A stretch of 64,000 nt of DNA, from the NCBI RefSeq assembly GCF_002094305.1, contig NZ_LWTX01000002.1, positions 372,001 through 436,000 of the forward strand. The letters run 5' to 3'. The DNA comes from Prescottella equi. GTDB taxonomy: Bacteria; Actinomycetota; Actinomycetes; Mycobacteriales; Mycobacteriaceae. The notes under the pieces were generated by a model. It ran no database searches. It was not told the origin of the DNA and was given only the letters and a program-made list of their open reading frames with translations. Positions 62,395 through 64,000 of the stretch are shown piece after piece. A program made the translations under genes and the position numbers. Position 1 is the stretch's first letter. Every line of letters begins with the position of its first letter.

Positions 62395-62988
62395 ATGTCT
62401 CGCGACGAGCACTCCCACTCGCCTTCCACGGACGATGGCCGGATGCGTAGGGCACTGGGTGGCGGCCGAGTACGCGCTGCCCTTTCCCTCGGGATAGTCC
62501 TCGGCCTGGGCGCCGTCGGCACAATGGCTGCGTGGAGCGATACCGCAACTGCGACCTCCGGGGCGTTCACACTTGCAACGATTGATCTGCAGCTCAACAA
62601 CAACCCAGGCAACCCCACGGCCTATGCGTTCACTTCGCTCAACAGATCGGGCATGATGCCCGGCGACACCGCGCAGGCAACACTTCCCGTGCAGAACAAT
62701 GGCACCTCGGACTTCAAGTACTCGATGTCGGCATCAGCGACGGGGGATGCTGCTCTCGCGCCGATGACGAAGGTGACTGTGCTCGAATCCACATGCACCA
62801 CAGCAATCGCCGGCCCGCTCGGTTTGTCGACCACGGCCTCCACACCACTCATTACGACTGCACGCTCACTAGTCCAGAGCACATCCGAGACGCTCTGCCT
62901 GCGAGTCGCCCTTGATCCCGGAGTGACGGTCGCCGCGCAGAACAAGTCCATCAATGTCTCGTTCGCCTTCTCCGCGACCACGGCGTGA
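62395..62988 (+). CDS. Third alternate-signal exported protein
   Basis: A 197-residue protein with a long charged N-terminus (about 28 residues), hydrophobic core and MAAWSDTATATSGAF (Trp47), the SipW-type cleavage region. The mature part is a paralogue of the product of 61184-61741. It shares AFTSLNRSGMMPGDTAQATL and the NNGTSDFKYSM region, and its two cysteines (ESTC and ETLCLR) align with those of that protein. AAGAAGGG lies 6 bases upstream of ATG 62395. It lies between the two peptidase genes. Confidence 0.78.
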   Translation: MSRDEHSHSPSTDDGRMRRALGGGRVRAALSLGIVLGLGAVGTMAAWSDTATATSGAFTLATIDLQLNNNPGNPTAYAFTSLNRSGMMPGDTAQATLPVQNNGTSDFKYSMSASATGDAALAPMTKVTVLESTCTTAIAGPLGLSTTASTPLITTARSLVQSTSETLCLRVALDPGVTVAAQNKSINVSFAFSATTA

Positions 62989-62995
62989 GGTAGCC

Positions 62996-64000
62996 ATGTC
63001 CGATCAAGAGAAACACACCGACCGTCAGACACCCACCAGCCGGGTTTGGCGTGAAATTGCCCTCACGGTCGGCGGGATTGTCGGCCTGATATGCATCCTC
63101 GCAACACTCGCGGCAATGCTGTTCGGCGTCAAGCCACTGATCTTCCGATCCGGTTCGATGTCACCGGAGATCACCACGGGTTCGCTCGCGCTGTCTCACA
63201 ACGTTCCCGCTACCGAACTGAAGGTCGGGGACATCATCAGCGTGGAGAACGCCCAGGGCACCCGGATCACCCACCGCGTCCACGAAATTCAACAGAAGTC
63301 CGGCGACACTGTAATCGTCATGCTCAAGGGCGATGCCAACCAGGATCCCGACGTCGAACCCTATGTAATCACCCACGCGGACCGGGTATTCACGAGCGTC
63401 GGAGGCCTTGGCTACGCGGTTGCATGGCTTTCGAACCCTGCCGCGATCTTCCTAGGCGGCGCTTTCGTTGGCGCCCTCCTGATGATTGTGGTCCGCCCGA
63501 CCATCAAGAAGGACGACAGCGACGACGATCGTAGACCAGGCACGCGGTCACCGATCGACGACGCCATCACCACCGAATTCGTGCCCGTCATCGAGTCGAA
63601 GGTCGAACCCATCTCCCCCACACAGCGCTTCTCGAGCCCTTCCGCCCGATCATTGCTCGCCATCACGGCAGCCGCGGTTTCCGTATTCGCGCTCACCCAG
63701 GCCACGGGGACGTCTGCGGCATTCACCGACAGTGCTACTGCGAAGAGCGGGACATTGTCATCGGCGACAAAAGTCCTTCCCGCAATCTCATCGATCAGCG
63801 CATCTAACGCTGGCGCGGGCGGCACCCAATGGTGTGTCATGAATTGGCCGCATCTCGGCTATGGATTCACCTACTACATCGGCGTCTATCTGAACAATAC
63901 AGGCAATCCGGTCTGGGAAACCACGCGAGATCCAGGGGTCTCGGCCGCCACAGGTACGAATGTTACGGTCAGCGTTGGATCGTCAGAGACGGAGTACAGC
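62996..64000 (+). CDS. SipW-like signal peptidase fused to an alternate-signal substrate domain (3' end off window)
   Basis: The frame stays open from ATG 62996 to the last base (335 codons, no stop). Residues 20-170 are a SipW-like peptidase: membrane helix 21-44, Ser54 in RSGSMSP, His93 in ITHRV, Asp113 in KGDAN, second helix about 143-166. An acidic linker with TEFVPVIES (about 171-215) follows. Then comes a third helix (220-240) ending SAAFTDSATAKSGTLSS, the signal-cleavage motif of SipW substrates with Phe243 for Trp, and a beta-rich domain with Cys280 and LNNTGNP. Peptidase and substrate thus appear in one chain. I checked the frame at each line and see no shift. Confidence 0.8.
   Translation, partial: MSDQEKHTDRQTPTSRVWREIALTVGGIVGLICILATLAAMLFGVKPLIFRSGSMSPEITTGSLALSHNVPATELKVGDIISVENAQGTRITHRVHEIQQKSGDTVIVMLKGDANQDPDVEPYVITHADRVFTSVGGLGYAVAWLSNPAAIFLGGAFVGALLMIVVRPTIKKDDSDDDRRPGTRSPIDDAITTEFVPVIESKVEPISPTQRFSSPSARSLLAITAAAVSVFALTQATGTSAAFTDSATAKSGTLSSATKVLPAISSISASNAGAGGTQWCVMNWPHLGYGFTYYIGVYLNNTGNPVWETTRDPGVSAATGTNVTVSVGSSETEYS

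Noticed and set aside
63490-63660. A frameshift or stop separating the second peptidase from the substrate domain
   Set aside because: Codon by codon the frame is continuous from 62996 to 64000, and the amino acids on both sides fit their families.

Overview
High-GC actinobacterial chromosome, most likely a mycolic-acid-forming member of the Mycobacteriales close to Rhodococcus/Prescottella. The reasons are the roughly 70% GC coding, frequent GTG/TTG starts, candidate leaderless promoters, a secreted antigen-85-type mycolyltransferase, PrrA/PrrB, and a gene order (AccD3-type carboxylase, prrAB, gltA, citA, serC, sepH, DUF2537, SpoU methylase, MarR, DUF2530, MFS, DUF2771, cspB) that follows the mycobacterial Rv0904-Rv0871 neighbourhood as I remember it. 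I see no rRNA, tRNA, IS element, phage gene or CRISPR array.

Layout. 1-3764: tail of an SDR gene, then a tightly coupled reverse-strand operon (TetR, F420-type LLM oxidoreductase, crotonase, SDR). 3855-7985: an ABC-F protein faces a reverse-strand set of a membrane protein, a PCu(A)C copper chaperone and a Tat-exported DyP peroxidase. 8051-11016: self-regulated HTH gene, membrane protein and NatA/NatB-like ABC exporter. 11092-15873: carboxyltransferase, TetR/DUF1304 divergent pair, MDR reductase, GPP34 protein. 16212-21595: ECF sigma factor, GAF-ANTAR antiterminator, AlkD-like repair protein, propionyl-CoA synthetase prpE and an unknown gene. 21608-27005: OYE-type reductase, small secreted and membrane proteins, photolyase, GntR/FAH-hydrolase divergent pair. 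27076-33193: MarR, PrrA/PrrB, a large kinase-like/flippase-like membrane protein and a mycolyltransferase. 33358-40847: double-domain FKBP, two citrate synthases around a PfkB kinase, an MFS protein and pdxH, then serC. 41194-48734: sepH and its conserved neighbours, regulators, two transporters. 48781-56651: PAP2 phosphatase, GHKL ATPase and DUF3027 (coupled), glutaminyl cyclase-like lipoprotein, MFS, DUF2771, CspB. 56887-60333: metA, then a cyclase/ThDP-enzyme pair.

60334-64000 is the most unusual part. It carries three exported proteins with SipW-type alternate signal peptides, a SipW-like signal peptidase, and a second SipW-like peptidase whose reading frame continues without a stop into a fourth alternate-signal substrate domain and off the window end. 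GC is visibly lower here than in the rest of the window. I read it as a self-contained export system for TasA/camelysin-like surface proteins, with an enzyme-substrate fusion as its striking feature.

Many operons use 4-base ATGA/GTGA/TTGA stop-start overlaps, and convergent gene pairs are often separated by long perfect hairpins.
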